Source of the DNA: Atherinomorus stipes
Taxonomy: Eukaryota > Chordata > Actinopteri > Atheriniformes > Atherinidae
Assembly: GCA_023101725.1 (NCBI GenBank)
Contig: JALJCO010010476.1
Coordinates: forward strand, 1,054,001-1,118,000
Reading direction: 5' to 3'
DNA length: 64,000 nucleotides
The first letter of the stretch is position 1. Each line of letters opens with the position of its first letter. The notes below the pieces were generated by a model. The model was not told the DNA's origin. It saw only the letters and a list, made by a program, of their open reading frames with translations, and searched no databases. Made by a program: the position numbers and the translations under genes. Below are positions 50,196-64,000 of the stretch, one piece after another.

Positions 50196-50402
50196 ATGCA
50201 GGGATCCCCAATCCTGGTGCTCAAGGACCGGTATCCTGCAGGTATTCCATGTCTCACTGCTGCAACACACCTGATTGAAATCATTGACTAATTAGCAGAG
50301 TTGTCCAGAGCTTGTCTGAGTCTGACTCTGGTGTGCTGCAGCAGGGAGACCTGGAAAACCAGCAGGATACCGGTCCTTGAGGACCGGGATTGGTGATCAC
50401 TG
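50196..50402. mobile_element. hAT-type MITE with long inverted arms
   Basis: The left arm GCAGGGATCCCCAATCCTGG then CTCAAGGACCGGTATCCTGC, and the right arm in reverse GCAGTGATCACCAATCCCGG then TCCTCAAGGACCGGTATCCT, form a near-perfect 45-50 bp palindrome around about 100 bp. This CCCCAATCCTGG type is very common in fish genomes. Confidence 0.75.
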
Positions 50403-50555
50403 CTCTAATGTGTCTGGCCAGTTTTGCATGTTTGTTTTTTTAAATGATCATTTTCTACCGCAATTCAAAAGCAATATTTTATTTTACTAAATTATAATTT
50501 CGTAAATTTTTATATATTATTATTTTATTTAGTTTCTTGTTATTTGAATTCATCA

Positions 50556-50875
50556 TCATTTTCTGTACCGCTTATCCAGTTCAGGTTTGCGGGGGTTGCT
50601 GGAGCCTATCCCAGCTATTATCAGGCGAGAAGTGGGGTACACCCTGGACAGGTCGCCAGTCTGTCGCAGGGCCAACACAGAGAGACAGACAACCGTTCAC
50701 ACTTACATTCATTCCTAGGGGCAATTTAGAGTGACCAATTAACCTAACATACACGTCTTTGGATGGTGGGAGGAAGCCGGAGTACCCGGAGAGAACCCAC
50801 GCATACACGGGGAGAACATGTGAACTCCACACAGGAAGGTCACTACAGGAGTTGTTCGAACCCCGGGGTTATTTG
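50556..50875. repeat. Teleost interspersed repeat (GGAGAACATG type)
   Basis: Carries the hallmark strings GGAGCCTATCCCAGCT, GTACACCCTGGACAGGTCGC, CAATTTAGAGTGACCAATTA and GGAGAACATGTGAACTCCAC, which I know as a dispersed repeat of fish introns and intergenic DNA. It has no coding function; I do not assign a class. Confidence 0.7.
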
Positions 50876-51499
50876 AATTATTATTGTGAATTTAGCCTTT
50901 TCTTTAATTGGAGGGTGTCAATAATCTTGAGCATGGCAATTTTCATTACTGGTTAATCTAAAAGTGATTTTCCTATCAGGCACATTTTTAATGACAACAC
51001 GTACAATTAATTCAAAGCCATTCCATTGCTTGGGAAATTAACAATTTGATAGTTTTCATCTACAGACTGAACTGGGAAATTTGAACTGTTTTCATTTACG
51101 ATGTTGTAGCTCTATTAAATTCAATATGTAGTTTGATAATATTTTGCTTTGTGGCATTGCATCCTTGAATAAGCCATTCAAAATTCAAAATATTTTAATT
51201 TTACGTTTAAAAATAGCTACGATAAATTATTTTGCAAGGTTTCTTTAAGGAGCAATCAGAGACACAACCAATAGTCCCAGTTATGAGATTTTATGATGAC
51301 AATAGCTTGTACTGCAATTATTTACTTGTGTGTTCATATATTTATTCAATATGCAATGACGTTAACAGTAACATCACGTATAACATACTTTAGACTGGAA
51401 CAGTTCCTACCCCTTACACCCCCCCCCTCCCTCCCCCAAATAAAGAAAATAAATCAAATAAAATAAAATGAATACAAAAAAAACCCAAACAAAATAAAA

Positions 51500-51775
51500 A
51501 AACACCAATTTTCTGGGTCGAGGTAACTCAGAAATTAGTTGGTCCCTTTATAACCCAGCAGTGGGTCAAAAATAACCCATGTGGGTTAATTGGGTTATTT
51601 TCTTTTTACCCAACTTTTGGGTAGAATATTTGACCCAGAAGTTGGATTATACTGACTGTAATGTTGGGTTATTTTGACCCAGAAGTCGGGTCAACAACCC
51701 AACAACTCATCTGGATCGAAATAAGCCAGAAATTAGTTGGTCCCTTTTTAACCCAGTTTGACTCAGGAGTTTGTA
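51500..51775. mobile_element. AACCCA/TGGGTT palindromic MITE
   Basis: Dense alternating TGGGTT and AACCCA motifs on both arms. Two direct copies of CAGAAATTAGTTGGTCCCTT (51529 and 51730) bracket the block. AT-rich simple sequence with a C run (51418-51427) precedes it. No frame. Confidence 0.6.
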
Positions 51776-51779
51776 TTCT

Positions 51780-54700
51780 GAAAACAGAATTCTTATGGTT
51801 TCCAATATAAGAAAATAAAGAAAACGTCCAGAGGCACGATGGACTTTGTCCTATTATGTGAACAGCTGAGAAGGCTAATTTTTTAACAGGCTCAGAGAAA
51901 GTTCTAAGTGATATTTTACAGAAAAGATTTGTTAGTTTATGAGAGGAGATCTACTCAAAAGAAACATACTTTTTTTTTTTTTCCATCTGTCAGAACTGAT
52001 CAGCCGTTTCTGGAAACTTTTTTTTCTGCACAACCTGGACTGCACAGAAATTAGAAGTATAGATTAATTTCTGCCCCTCAAAGATAAGTTTTGACACTTT
52101 ATCATGAAGAAATAAACAATACAGTTCTATTATTTCTTTCTCTCTTTTTTCATTTTTACCACATTTTCTTCTGTTTTACTACGTAACTTTAAAAGAAAAA
52201 ACTACTGAAATTTGGATGATGTTTGAGGTCTAATTCATGCAAAAATAGAGAAAATACAAAAACAACACCCTTTGGCAATGGTGGCGCATTATAACCCCAC
52301 AAAAATAGGAATGGTTTTTAATATGCATGCTTCTTTATAAATGAAAATGCTCTTAGGGTACACCATTGACGATACACTGCTAAGCTGCTAACCAATTCCA
52401 GAGGCTTAAAAGATATCCCTCTCCCTCCCTTGGTTTTCAAATTGTTTGCAAATAAAACAAGACCCCGAAGGTGCTTCTTTAGCATTTTGGATAAAATAAA
52501 TAAATAAATAATAATGATGATGATGATGATGATGATGATGATAATGATAATAATAAAAGGTAAAACTGAGTCTCTGCTATTCTTTTAGTTGAAATCCTGC
52601 ACTATGGAGCCTTTACACATACGGCTCAACTCTAAAATCAAAATACTTCATGAAAAGTATGAAGTTCTGGCAAGAGAGGAGACTCTAAACAGGCATTGAG
52701 GAAAGAAGAAACAGAACTGAGAGCAGTGATCCTCAAGAGGAATCATCCACCACTTCAAAACAAATCTTTCCTAGCTGTCTCCAAAACATCTATGCTCCCT
52801 TTCAAACTGAATCTGTGATCTCATATCTGTCCCTATTTTACAAAATAATATGGGTGTTTGCTCGGGGGATAAATATGAATTTCTTTCTTCTTCTTTTTTT
52901 TTTTTTTTAATTCACATGCCAGCATGCCTTTTATTGACATTTCATTCCTGTTGTACCCAGATGAAATGTTCATTTTAGACCTGAAGCAGTTTCCAGTATT
53001 TAGGAGGCAGTTAAAACCTCCCAGACTCTAAGTTTGTCCCTGATATATTTAGTTTGGTGTTGGGTCACTGGCTGCTGCAGAAAGGTGGTTTCCAACAGGA
53101 TCACTAAAGACAAGCGACACGCACACACACATACAGATACACAAATACAGTCGAAAGTTTAAAACTTGACCCAAAGTATCACAATAAAGCGAATCCAGTG
53201 GATACACAGCTATAAGATAAGTACATCATACACATGTGCATCATTACTGTGTAAGAGTTATAATTTACCTATGCCAATCAAATAAGATACATTAAGTTAG
53301 TAATAACCTGTTGCAGAGACTTTCAGCATTTGCTTGATTTTAAAAAATCCAAACTAAATAACCTATTTAGAAGATAGATGACCCATTAAATGTCTCCTTT
53401 AATATTCAGTAAATGTCTTTGAAAGTGAGAAAAGCTAAACTATTGAATATGTAGTATTCAGTTTTCTATTTAGGACTTATAGCTGATAAGTTTACAACCA
53501 CCCCTGTGTCTTCGCTTTTTAGCGAAGGGTACCTATAAAGTCAGTCTGGTTACGACTTTCAACTTTCACATGGTTATCACTCTTATTTCAGTGGTTGTCA
53601 CACATCTAAACTTTGTCATCTTTCCAAACAGATAGATATCGTCACATCCCAGCCTCAAACACATAACATCGTCCAAAGGAACATGATGCACCAAGAGTTA
53701 AGTCATTTGTCCCCACAGACTCACAGTTGTTATTTCTTACTGTACTTCACAGAATCAGACTGAGATACAAGTATTCACGCTTCATAAGACACTGAAGACA
53801 GAGGGATTCCTGAGAAAGCTCCAATCTCTCGTTCCTGTTAAGCAAAGCCTCCTTGGAGGATAGTTACGGACAGAGTAGAGGCAGCTCATGTGTGATTTTC
53901 TTGCAGAGGGGAGTCTGATTTATGTTGCAGCTTTCATCTCATTTCATGTGTGACTGACTCCATGAGTCCTTTGTGCTTTCCTTCTGGCCGTCTGTTTTCT
54001 TTTTGGAGCCCATCTCCAAATAACAAGAAATTTTTTCTTCTTTTTCTTTACATTTCTGAAATACACAATCAGGTACATTCATCTCACTGTACTGGAGATC
54101 AATGATAAAAAAAGTTATTTACAACTTTCTTTGCTTTACTTTGATACTGTTAACATTTTAGCCTCCACACATGTTAACAAAAGAATTTACACATTCATTT
54201 AAAACTACTAAAACACCAAATGAAAATAGCCGAACACTTTGGACTCGACTGCAATCTCTAATGCACCTGAGCACGTCTCTCCTCCTGCCAGCTGTCAGAG
54301 CACACACCACTGAGAACAAAAGCCTTGTTCCAGACCGTCAGTCAGTCAGTTTCTGTCCACTGTATGCTGCTTGGTAGAGAGTGCAAAGGAGTGTGTCCTT
54401 GTGCTTTTGCATCCTTTGGTCTTCGTGTGTAATCATAGATACATTCACTTTAATAAAGGCTGCATAAGGGTTTAATATAGGCTCATTTCTCAAGATGGGA
54501 ATGCAGAACAAGTGGCATACAAAGTTCTGAGTTAAAGAAACACACATTCACCCCTACGAAACACTGCATTTGTTGTAACTGTTAAGATTCACTGTGGGGT
54601 TTCCCAGCCTGGTGTTCAATGCCGGGTCTGTGGGGTGACTACAAATCAATATGACACCAGCTTTGGCGGAAATCTCCATTAACCGAGTGACACACTTCTG

Positions 54701-55814
54701 AAGCTGTTACAGAGAATGGACAGCAAGAGTAAAAAACAGACAACAGCAGCATGGGGTCATCATTGCAGCTTATACTTTAAAACTCTAAGTTCTTATTTTT
54801 GTGTTGGGAAAATACGATCACTTCACATTTTGTGCAAGATTTTGGTACACGTCCTACCCAAAGAGCAGGATGTTTTTAAAATTATGCATTAATACTGAAA
54901 GAATAATAACATCTAATTAAACGTGCTGTGAAAATTGTAAATTCAGCCGTGATATTCTGGCTTCTGACTGATTCATTTCAGCTTCACCACAGCAATCAAA
55001 TGTTCACGAAAAGTGCGGCTTATTTAAGATTATAAAACTTTTAGCGTGTGCTCCAGTTAACACATAAACACCAAAAACAAGACTGAAATGCTTGCATCCA
55101 GTGTATTGGGACTGCAGTGAAAAGCTTGTATGTCTGGCCTTCCTTCCTGCTGAGGGTTAACATGTGACTGGAATGAATCAAGGCATTTTAAATATTTCAA
55201 CATGTTTGCTGAATTGGGGCAATGAGACTGCAATTCAATGGCTACCATCCATAATCCAATGCTTTAGAAAGTGCTTGTAGTATTTGGCACAATTTATTAC
55301 TACTCAAAAGCATTTAAATACAGTATAGTACTGATGTGCAAAATTCGACAGAAAATCTCAGTTTTCTATATTAGAAATGATATCTTCCTATTAATAAAAA
55401 AATATTAAGGAAACTAACGGTCATGCATACCAATTCTAAGTATGATTAAAGCTGTAGAGAATGATTACTATAAAGTGTTAACAAAAAAGTGACCTGGTGT
55501 TGACCTGAGGGATTATTCTTTAGGAAGACAGATAAATATATGAGTGAGCTATTCTGTGAAACACCATAAACAATTTGAGAAACTTGAGTGTTCTCTGAAA
55601 AAGAAAAAAAGACCCAAAAAAGATGAAAAAAGGAGAAATATTATAACGATAATAGCTTGAATCTGCTTGATGTTCCCTCCCTTGTTAGGAGGGAACATTG
55701 TTAAAATGGAATGGCTGGCATGTGTTTCCTATGATGATGGACTGTGGCAAACACTGTACATGACTCCTTTCTGCTTCCACCTACTGCTGTCTGTCAGTCA
55801 TGATATCAGGTTTC

Positions 55815-55858
<44 letters not shown>

Positions 55859-58800
55859 AGAAGAAAGAACTCACCCTGAACATTTACCGCAATCTCTTCA
55901 AAACGTGACCAAAATCTGAGGAGAATGAGCAAGAAAATTCTTTAAAAGGCTATTTAAAGATCTTCACATACATTTCAGTGTAATTCAGCCTGAAGGAAAA
56001 ACGATCACGGTGTAAAAATGTTGACAAGTGGCTGTAATAGAGCTCGAAAACTCAGCTCAAGGATAACCCACACACTTCATTCCTGCTGATTCCTCTGCAA
56101 ATAATCAGATGTCTGCCAGTAACAAGAGTGGAATAAGCTGCTGGGACAATGTAACGATCAATTTGCCAAAAAGCATCACCAACATTCATAGCAACAGGGC
56201 ATATATTTAGCCCCTGCTCGTCCTATGACATAGTCATGCTTGACACCCAATCTCGGCACCAATAGCCACGACGGAAACTCAAAAAGCACCTAAAAATAAC
56301 TGTCTCAAGTGACAAAAGACTAAGCACCATGACTCAAAGAAGGGTGACCTACATTACTCTCAAAGAAATGTTCAGTATGGTCAATTATATCCTAATTACA
56401 AATTTATCCTAAACTCTCTTGGCCTCAACAAAGGCATGTGGCTGACTCAATGGTGAGCAATGTGAAATAAACTAAGACACATTCAAACAAGTGACTTGCT
56501 TTCATCTTTTAAAATTCTAGATGAATAACCCAATGGCCAAAACATTTTCTGTTGTCTCCTCACACAGATCAAAGGTTTTAAAATTTGCTTTCTTTAACAG
56601 TGTTGATTTCCATTCATCTTCTTTGAGTCCTGTCCTTTTTGCACTTGTCAGCCCTTTTACACTCATCTGTCAGAAATCTATTTAGACTGTATTGTTCCAT
56701 TTCACTTCAGTCGTTCCTCATCTACAAACTGTCAAGAGGAAAAGCAGCTCAAACTCTGCCTTTTGACTTGGTGTGCTTTGGCAATCTCAAAGAAACAACA
56801 GTTTTGGATTCCCCAGAATGAGGCTAAATCCATATTTTCTCAACAGCATGTCTCCTACAGGTTGTTGGCTACTAGAGGAGACAGCTGGACAGTCAAAGGA
56901 TTTCAGAGGGCAGTGAAGCTCTCGCCTAAATATCTATGATCAGAATGATTACCACATTACCACAAGTCCAAAAAGCTTGTAAACCCCCTGAAACAGTGTA
57001 AAATAATTATTCATGAAAAGTCTCTTCAGTTGTTATCTAGATTACCTGCATCACATGGCTGAATTGCCCAAATATTCGAATCAAACATTTACATTTCTGT
57101 TACCTCTGGATTGCTGTTATTGCTTTAAATTTTTTAGTGCAAAACATATTAAAATTTTCTATACAAAAAGAAAAGCTCTTTCCCTAAAGAAATCATGGAA
57201 GTAGCAACAAATCAAAGCCTTTTCTTTGACAATAAAAACGAAGACGACATAAAAACACATCCCACGCTATAAACATAAACACATTTGGTTTAATTTTTAA
57301 TTTAAGGCTATTATGTTAAAGCTTATGAAATTCTGCAGTCCCTCCAAAGCCTCTCTTTGTGATGAGAAGTATAAGCAGTACATGGGAACATAAATAATTG
57401 ATTCTTGTCTGAGAAAGTTTTAGATTTGACTCAGCAGTGATGTGATTAAAACAGCCAAGCTAAGTCAAGGGTACAGTTAGTTTAACAACTTAAAAAAAAA
57501 AAAAAAAGTTCATTATTTCAGACATCTAAACAGTATGAGGCAATTTGTCCTGACAAAAATGAAAAGACAGGCACAGAGCATTTCCCAAAAAGAGATCATC
57601 CAAATTCTAAGTGACTCCAATTAACCAAATATAGAGCACAATGTTAGATTAAATATTATCTGACAACTTCACTGAACAGGTTAAAGAGATGTAGGGGCCA
57701 GATTTGCCCCATAAGTGCATTACATGCAAATATACAGAACTGTGGCCCATGTTAATTATTATAACACTCATGTAATGTTCTGATTTAATATAGAATTAAA
57801 CTGTTATATGAATGAGCTGCAGAGACAAAATGGGAAGTAGTATCCAGAACCCTGAAAGCTTTCATGCTGCTCTGCAGTGGTTGGAGAAAAATCAGAGATA
57901 CCCACAAGTCCGATGTTTCTCTTGATATCAATTACCAAGCTTCCCGCAGTGATTTATGTTAACTGAAATTTTTCCCAAACACAAGTGCCCATTATGCAAA
58001 ATGCATCACGCTTAATTAATCTTTGCTGCAGTGTGAGCGTCTTGTGGCGTAAGCACATTAAATCACAAGTCACTTCAGTTTAAACCAAAGAAGAGTTCAT
58101 GAGATCTAAATAATAGAGTCAGAAGATTTGCTATGGAGTCACAGGGAATGTTTTATTCATGTTATCATAGAATAGAAGCACATGTTTACTTGGACTTAAT
58201 ACATTTCAGTCATTCATATTTTTTTCATTCATCTGGCTGTGGCTAAATGGAACTACTGTTTAAAGTCAAGCCTCTGCGGGGAATTTGTGCTGTAATTGCC
58301 TTGAAGTATTTAAAAGAATGGGCAAAAAGATTATCAAAATGCATCTTCCAGTGGAGGGGACATAAAGAGCTTCAGTAAAATATTCTTGTCAAGCAACAGC
58401 CAGATTCTTCTAATGACTTCTGTGGGGACCTACCAGCCATCTGGTGGTAAAACATAGTCCCTGCAACATCAGTGATTCCAACTTGAATTTTTTCTTTTGC
58501 TGCATAATTTGAACTGAATCCAAACAAACAGTGCTCATCGAAACAATTCACGTTAAAGCTATTTCTCCTCGATGTGACTTGTTTGTCACAGAACCAAAAA
58601 CTTATGAATGTATAAATATGGAAAATGACTATCCTGTAGCACAACACCAACCACTCAAGAGATTCCAGGTTTTACACAAACTGTTTCCTGAAGTCTCACA
58701 TCTGCTTTAACATCTTGTGCCAAATATCCCCTCAGAAGAGTCAGAATGCAAATGAGCTACGTGCATAAAGCCAGCAAGTCTGCTGAAACAATAATTCACT

Positions 58801-60374
58801 TCTGCTTTGCCTCACACGGTGTAACGTTCATCCAGCACTTGTGGTTTCATTATAAAGAAATACTGGCTGCAAACCAGCAGTCGAACTGAGAAATCTGAAA
58901 TATGTCGATGCACGACGGTAATGGTCCTTTTCCCATATATTCTTTCAATACAGTCTTTTCAGCTAAATGAGGATTTAGCATTATGCAGACTCTCATTTCT
59001 AATAGTAGTCATGGATACCCTGTCATTCAAACTAAGCCAGCGCTCAGACTCTTGGAATATGACATGTTTGGCTCCCACGGGCTGCTAATCATGCATTTTT
59101 GCGCCCTGCCAGATTGTCTTCCTCTATTAAAATCATCCATGATGGACTGATTGGGCTCATTGTTCTCACAGTATGAAATTACTGGGAGCCACTCCATGCA
59201 ATGAGAAGTTAACTCACAATTTACAGAATTATGTTAACAGTAGGACATTTGTTAAACTCATGCTTTGGTTGTGCCAAAAAAAAAGGAAAAAAGAAAAATG
59301 AGAACAACAGAGAAAAGAAAGGGATTAATAAAAAGCTTGCTGTTAAGACATGCTCTTTATATATACAGTATGTAATCCATGGCTGGGTCCCTGAGAGGCC
59401 AGACAGACCCTGTTAAGATTCACTACAAGTTACAGCAGCTCAATTTCTTTTTGGCTCCCTTCCCCCAATCCATCTCAGTTCACATGTTTGCACAGACAGT
59501 CCATCCTAAAAAGGCCTTTCAGCTCGCACGGAGCTTTCAATCTCTCCTGATTTATCAGGCTACCCAAACACATGATGGAAAAAATTAAGGAAACATTGAA
59601 TAATGATCAGTTTGACTTTTCAAATATCAATCTGATGACTGCATATCTCCACAGTTTACCGCTATAAACCTGATCTGATTTCTATTTCAGTTATATGCTC
59701 ACAGCAATAACGAAAAAGAGAATCAAGATAAAACAATGATCTTGTTTTCTCTCAGAGAATGACGCTCTTGTTTTGTCTGCTGTTTGAAATTCAGTGCACC
59801 TCTTTGCTTGGCCACTATACACCTCACTTCCTCAAAGCTCAAACTTACTCACTGCTTGGGTGTAACATGTTTTATGTTGTGCTGAGGCACAACATGATAA
59901 CAGCATAACGAGTGCTCAACACTTTGGCTTAACGGAGTTAAACAACTAACAACCAAAGGATGAACCTAGACAATCCTTATCATGGTTCTTTGTTTAATAA
60001 AAAAATCCTTTTAGGGTGGAAAAAGCTAAAAAAAAAAAAAAAAAAGCCTGTGGGAACATGACAAATTTACTAATTTACTTTTTTTCTGTACACATGATAG
60101 ATGTTTGTGCAGTTTTCACTCTGCTGTGCCGGTTTTGATCTCCATTGACTTCTGAGAAAAATGTCAGTCTCTCGAGCCACCCAGCTCTCAACTACCTTTG
60201 TCAGCTTGCTGCCAACCTTGACACTCTACAAATTGTTGCATGGCATCTACAGAGTTTAAACACGCTTTGGATAGATATTTTGAAATAAGATATCTTTCAC
60301 TGCACCTAAACCTGATGATCGCAATGCAAACTTTCAAATGATATAACACACTTGCATACAAATGGGGTCTATAC

Positions 60375-60377
<3 letters not shown>
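51780..60377. other. Long non-coding stretch
   Basis: No coding exon recognised on either strand in about 8.6 kb. Simple sequence: AAAT then GAT repeats at 52495-52556, and poly-A at 55818-55857. The complex, evenly composed parts at 57900-58080 and 59000-59230 (TAATCATGCATTTTTGCGCC at about 59087) could be conserved non-coding elements; this is only an impression. Confidence 0.45.
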
Positions 60378-60598
<221 letters not shown>

Positions 60599-62325
60599 AA
60601 ACTCTTAATTAGTGCATGTTTAAAACAGGCATGCTTTTGTCATTTCATAACTGACAGTATAACTATTTTTGACATTAATGCTTCTTTGTCCATGCTTGGA
60701 GAATGCTGGCAGTACATGGATGTTATTCACAGATAAATTGCTCTTCATCTAATTCAGTAATTGATTGGACAAGCCCTCTGTCTGTATCTGTGGGGATGTT
60801 TCCCTGCCAGTGCTTGAGAGTAGCAGTTTACCTGTTTAATTGCACTCTCATATAAATGTAAAGTGGCCTCCACTGCTGTGTGACATTATAAAAAGTGACT
60901 CCACAGGGAAGTGCCAATAAGGAGGATTAGAGCAAAACCATGGGAGATAGTAGTTGGTAAGAAAACTGCAAAAGAAAATTGATAAAGAAAAAAAAAAAAC
61001 CTTACATGTTTCTGGGCTAAAAGCTGCCCTGCTACTCAGGGCTACCTGACTCATGTTGCTATTTTGTCTCTCTTTTTCAAAAGTACTTCATTCCACAGGT
61101 GGATTTCTCCAACAACATTATGTACTGTAGCTATCAAAGATGACCATTTCTGTGGTTGGCATACCTCATTGCAAATGAGTATTGGTAGTCCCATTGTATT
61201 GCGGCAACAAACCCACCCCAAAATGAATGCATGGTGCTAATTCTGTTTGCCTGTATAATCTTTAGACTGCAGGTGAATGAATGCTATAAAATATGCTCTA
61301 AAATCTCCAGCATTTCAGCATTCAGCAACCTACACATACAGAGATAACATAATAATTATACTCACAGTCAGAGAAAGTAAATTTGAGGACCTTCTCTCCA
61401 ATCCACCATCCAATACTGTAGCTTCTTTAATCCAGATGTGTTTAAAGTTCCCCTTTGAGTTACTGATCGATTATCAGGCAAGTTGGAAAGAGACAAGAAT
61501 GCAGCTTCTACTCACTCCGGTCCATCTCTTGATTGAATTTCCATTGTGGTGCAATTGTATCGCCAGGTCTACAGGAGGGAGTGGACACAGGTCACCACAC
61601 TCGACAGGGTTCTACTTTCTTTGCACCCTTAGGGGCCTCTATCAGCAGCTCTATAAAGGCAGAAAATTGGCAGGCTGCGCACAAAAGCTCTCCAGAGCTC
61701 CCTAAAGTGACACACGTAATGATTCTTGCACTATGAATATCAGAAGTCTCACACACAAAAGTACCAACAAGTGCATGTTTCTACGCATGTTATTTTCTGT
61801 AAACAGATGATGTGAAAGTAGATTTCTTTTCCTTGATCTTTCACATAGAAATTCACCTTTTTAATAGAATGCTTTAAAAATAAAAGGGTCTTGTAGCTGC
61901 AGGGAGAAAAAAAAAAAAAAAACAAATGGATGTAGAATAGATCCGTCCACTGTGACATGTTGATGGAGGGATACTGGATACTGTTAGCCTGAGAGGAATG
62001 CATTATTTAGACCAGGGCAGAGCAGAGTGTCACATGTAACCTGGCCTTTTGTCCACGCAAAACCATCAGGTTACAGTGGTGCTTTCAACAGCCAGCTGAT
62101 CACTTTCCTTCATGTAAACCTGGACTTTTCAACAACATGAGATTTTAAGTTTCCTGGTGACAAAGCAGGGCAGTAAATGACTTCTAAAACTGGACAGGAA
62201 TCATGTATCTTGAAATAGAAGATAACATCCAGGAGCACCAAATTCTCATCAACATGTACAAGGATGCTAAAGGCAGTGAGGATGAAATTAAATGGCATTA
62301 AAAAATTGGAGGGGAAAAAATATTT
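60599..62325. other. Non-coding, nothing recognised
   Basis: Only short frames. The 142-codon frame at 61277-61705 has no family resemblance, no start context of note and no codon bias that I can see, so I do not call it a gene. Confidence 0.4.
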
Positions 62326-63540
62326 TTTTTTTTTTTTAAAAAAAAAGTGTTGGGGGGGGGGGGACTGGGCATTTTGGGGGGGGGGGGGGGGGATATACAC
62401 AGGGAGAATTTGAAGGGACGAAAAGATTGATAGTTTTTCGGGGGAAAAAATAAAATAAAAATAAAGAAAAAAATATAAAAAAATTAAAAAAGAAGATATA
62501 AAATTGTGAGGAATAGTTAAGGAGAGAATTATCTCACATAAGAGAAAATATCATAACAAAAGAAAAAAAAATCTAATAAGGGAAAGAGAGATATAATAAT
62601 AAAAAAGAAAGAATTATAAAATAACAAAAAAAAAAAAAAAGAAAAAAAAAAATGGAGAAAGGAAGAGAGGAAGGGGAGGGAGAGAGAGGGGGAGATAACT
62701 GGAGTGAGGACACATAGAAAAAAATAGTTAAAAGGGGAATGAGGGGATGGAGGGAGGGGGAAGAAATGAATAAAAGGAAATAAAAAAGAAAGAGGATGAA
62801 AAGATTAAAGAGAAAAAAAAAAAGGCTGGAGGAGAGAGAGGGGATATGAAGAAGAAGGAGAGTAAACAAAGAAATAAAAAAAAAAAAGGGTTAAAAGTAA
62901 GGGAGGAAGAAAAAAGATTAGGATTAAAAATAAGAAAAGGATAGAAGGTGGTGGGTGAAGAGAAAAAGAAAGAAAAATTAAAGGGAAAAAGGGGGGAAAA
63001 GGGAAAAGGGTGAGAAGGGAAAGGATGGAAAAGAATGGTTATGTAAATATGTAGAGAGAGGGAGAGGGGAGAGGAGAGAAAAGGGGGGGATGGGGGGGGA
63101 GGGGAGGGAGAGGGGGAGGGGAGGGGGGGGAGAAGGGGGGGGGGGGGGAAGGGGGGGGGGGGAAGAATGAAAAATGTAAATGAGTGAAACGAGAAGTGAT
63201 TCCAAGAAAAAGATATTTTCAGAAAACCCCAAATTGAAGATTCTAAAAATATTATCATTATTATATGTATTCGTATGAATATTAATCTATCAACAAAAGA
63301 AAGCTCTATGAGAATAGGGAATGATATGAGAAGGGAGAGCAAATAATAATCAAAGAGTAATTGCAACAAGTAAGGGAAGTCATTCATGGGTAAGAGGAAT
63401 AGATGGGTCAAAGAAAAAAAATTTACTAAAAAAGGTAAAAGAAAAAGGGAGAGAAAAAGGAAAGGGGAAGAGAAGAAGAGAGTAAGGGAAGGAGAAGTAA
63501 TTATATAAAAAAGTAAATAATTGGGAGAATGAAAACGCTG
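62326..63540 (+). repeat. C-depleted A/G-rich low-complexity tract
   Basis: About 1.2 kb nearly free of C on the plus strand, with runs of A, GGGA, GGAGAG and G (two G runs at 62352-62364 and 62377-62392, more at 63085-63165). The minus-strand 227-codon frame rich in Ser, Pro, Phe and Leu is a composition artefact. Normal-complexity sequence resumes at about 63540. Confidence 0.85.
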
Positions 63541-64000
63541 GAAGTTGGAACATGCAATCTTTAAATTACATTTGGCTTGTGAAATGAAACCAGTTAGGGT
63601 TGTAGATATTGGCTCAGTGTCAGGTCTCCCAGATCAATTTACTGACAGCGTTTACCTGACATTTTGTACTAGCTCTATAATGGCAATTAAAGAATGTAGT
63701 CCCTCTGATCCTGGTATATTAGACTTATACTTATTTGACTAAAGAGTTATCAAAAAATGGACAGAGGACAGAAAAGGGAGAGCATATTTTGCAGTACAAA
63801 GAATTAGAGACTAATAAATGTCAGATCGAAAAAGAAAAGAGAAGCTGTCCTTATCACAAGGCTGAGACTTGGACACTGTAGTTTTAGAAGTGGCTTGGCT
63901 CAGATAGGAAAACATCCAGATGGAAAGTGTAAGTGAGGCAATATAGAGGCGGCACAACATATTTTGATAAAGTCCAACTGGAAAGGAAAGGAATGTTTAG
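63541..64000. other. Non-coding end of window
   Basis: Ordinary-composition sequence with no recognised exon or repeat boundary before the window ends. Confidence 0.35.

Noticed and set aside
61277..61705. 142-codon plus-strand frame
   Set aside because: No recognisable domain, polar/low-bias composition, no splice or promoter context; likely chance.
62728..63411. 227-codon minus-strand frame rich in Ser, Pro, Phe and Leu
   Set aside because: A result of C-depleted low-complexity DNA; composition only, no domain or start context.

Overview
This window looks like teleost fish nuclear DNA, probably percomorph. It has AT-rich non-coding sequence with long TA, TATC, AAT and homopolymer tracts. 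It also has dense small cut-and-paste DNA transposons (Tc1-like, hAT-like and piggyBac-like MITEs) and fish-type interspersed repeats, including a tRNA-SINE-like copy. I recognise one protein-coding gene, a Xin actin-binding repeat protein on the minus strand at about 39.6-23.9 kb. The order of its repeats and their linker sequences matches XIRP2 (CMYA3) rather than XIRP1. I cannot tell whether it is the xirp2a or xirp2b fish paralogue.

Gene layout (minus strand, read from high to low coordinates). The start-codon exon is 39578-39528. Four short exons follow: 39009-38881, 38220-38134, 37923-37866 and 37759-37671. Next is a single 9.3 kb exon (35966-26632) with the proline-rich N-terminal segment, about 28-30 recognisable Xin repeats, a long block of decayed repeats and the conserved C-terminal region. 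After that come two alternative 3' ends: a terminal exon with its own stop (25761-25649), and a LIM-domain module in two exons (24568-24438 and 24273-23863). Splice phases suggest a long muscle-type protein of about 3,290 residues ending at 25649. They also allow a short LIM protein of about 318 residues that skips the giant exon, as described for mammalian XIRP2 in hair cells. Two single-base frame breaks interrupt the models, one near 26832-26843 and one in a homopolymer at 24166-24170. Both reading frames resume with family-like sequence, so both look like one-base indels.

Other regions. 1-20 kb is non-coding and rich in transposon relics: a piggyBac-like pair at 975-1979 and 16571-17208, a TIR element at 2068-3660, a Tc1 deletion derivative at 5016-5644, an element with ATT duplications at 9866-11559 and a striking poly-G tract at 15221-15472. 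Near 20.5-20.7 kb is a promoter-like segment with two CCAAT boxes 31 bp apart, CRE-like sites and a strong minus-strand splice donor at 20502. It may be the 5' non-coding exon of the next gene downstream of xirp2, where B3GALT1 lies in mammals; that identification is only inference. 21-22.2 kb is a decayed Tc1-like element with a palindromic MITE inside it. 40-64 kb contains no recognisable coding exon. It holds a possible xirp2 5' exon with a TATA-like motif (43.4 kb), a Tc1 mosaic with a nested SINE (45.4-46.4 kb), a hAT-like element with perfect 8-bp target duplications (48544-49764), further repeats at 50.2-51.8 kb, a 220-bp TA array (60.4 kb) and a C-depleted, A/G-rich kilobase (62.3-63.5 kb).
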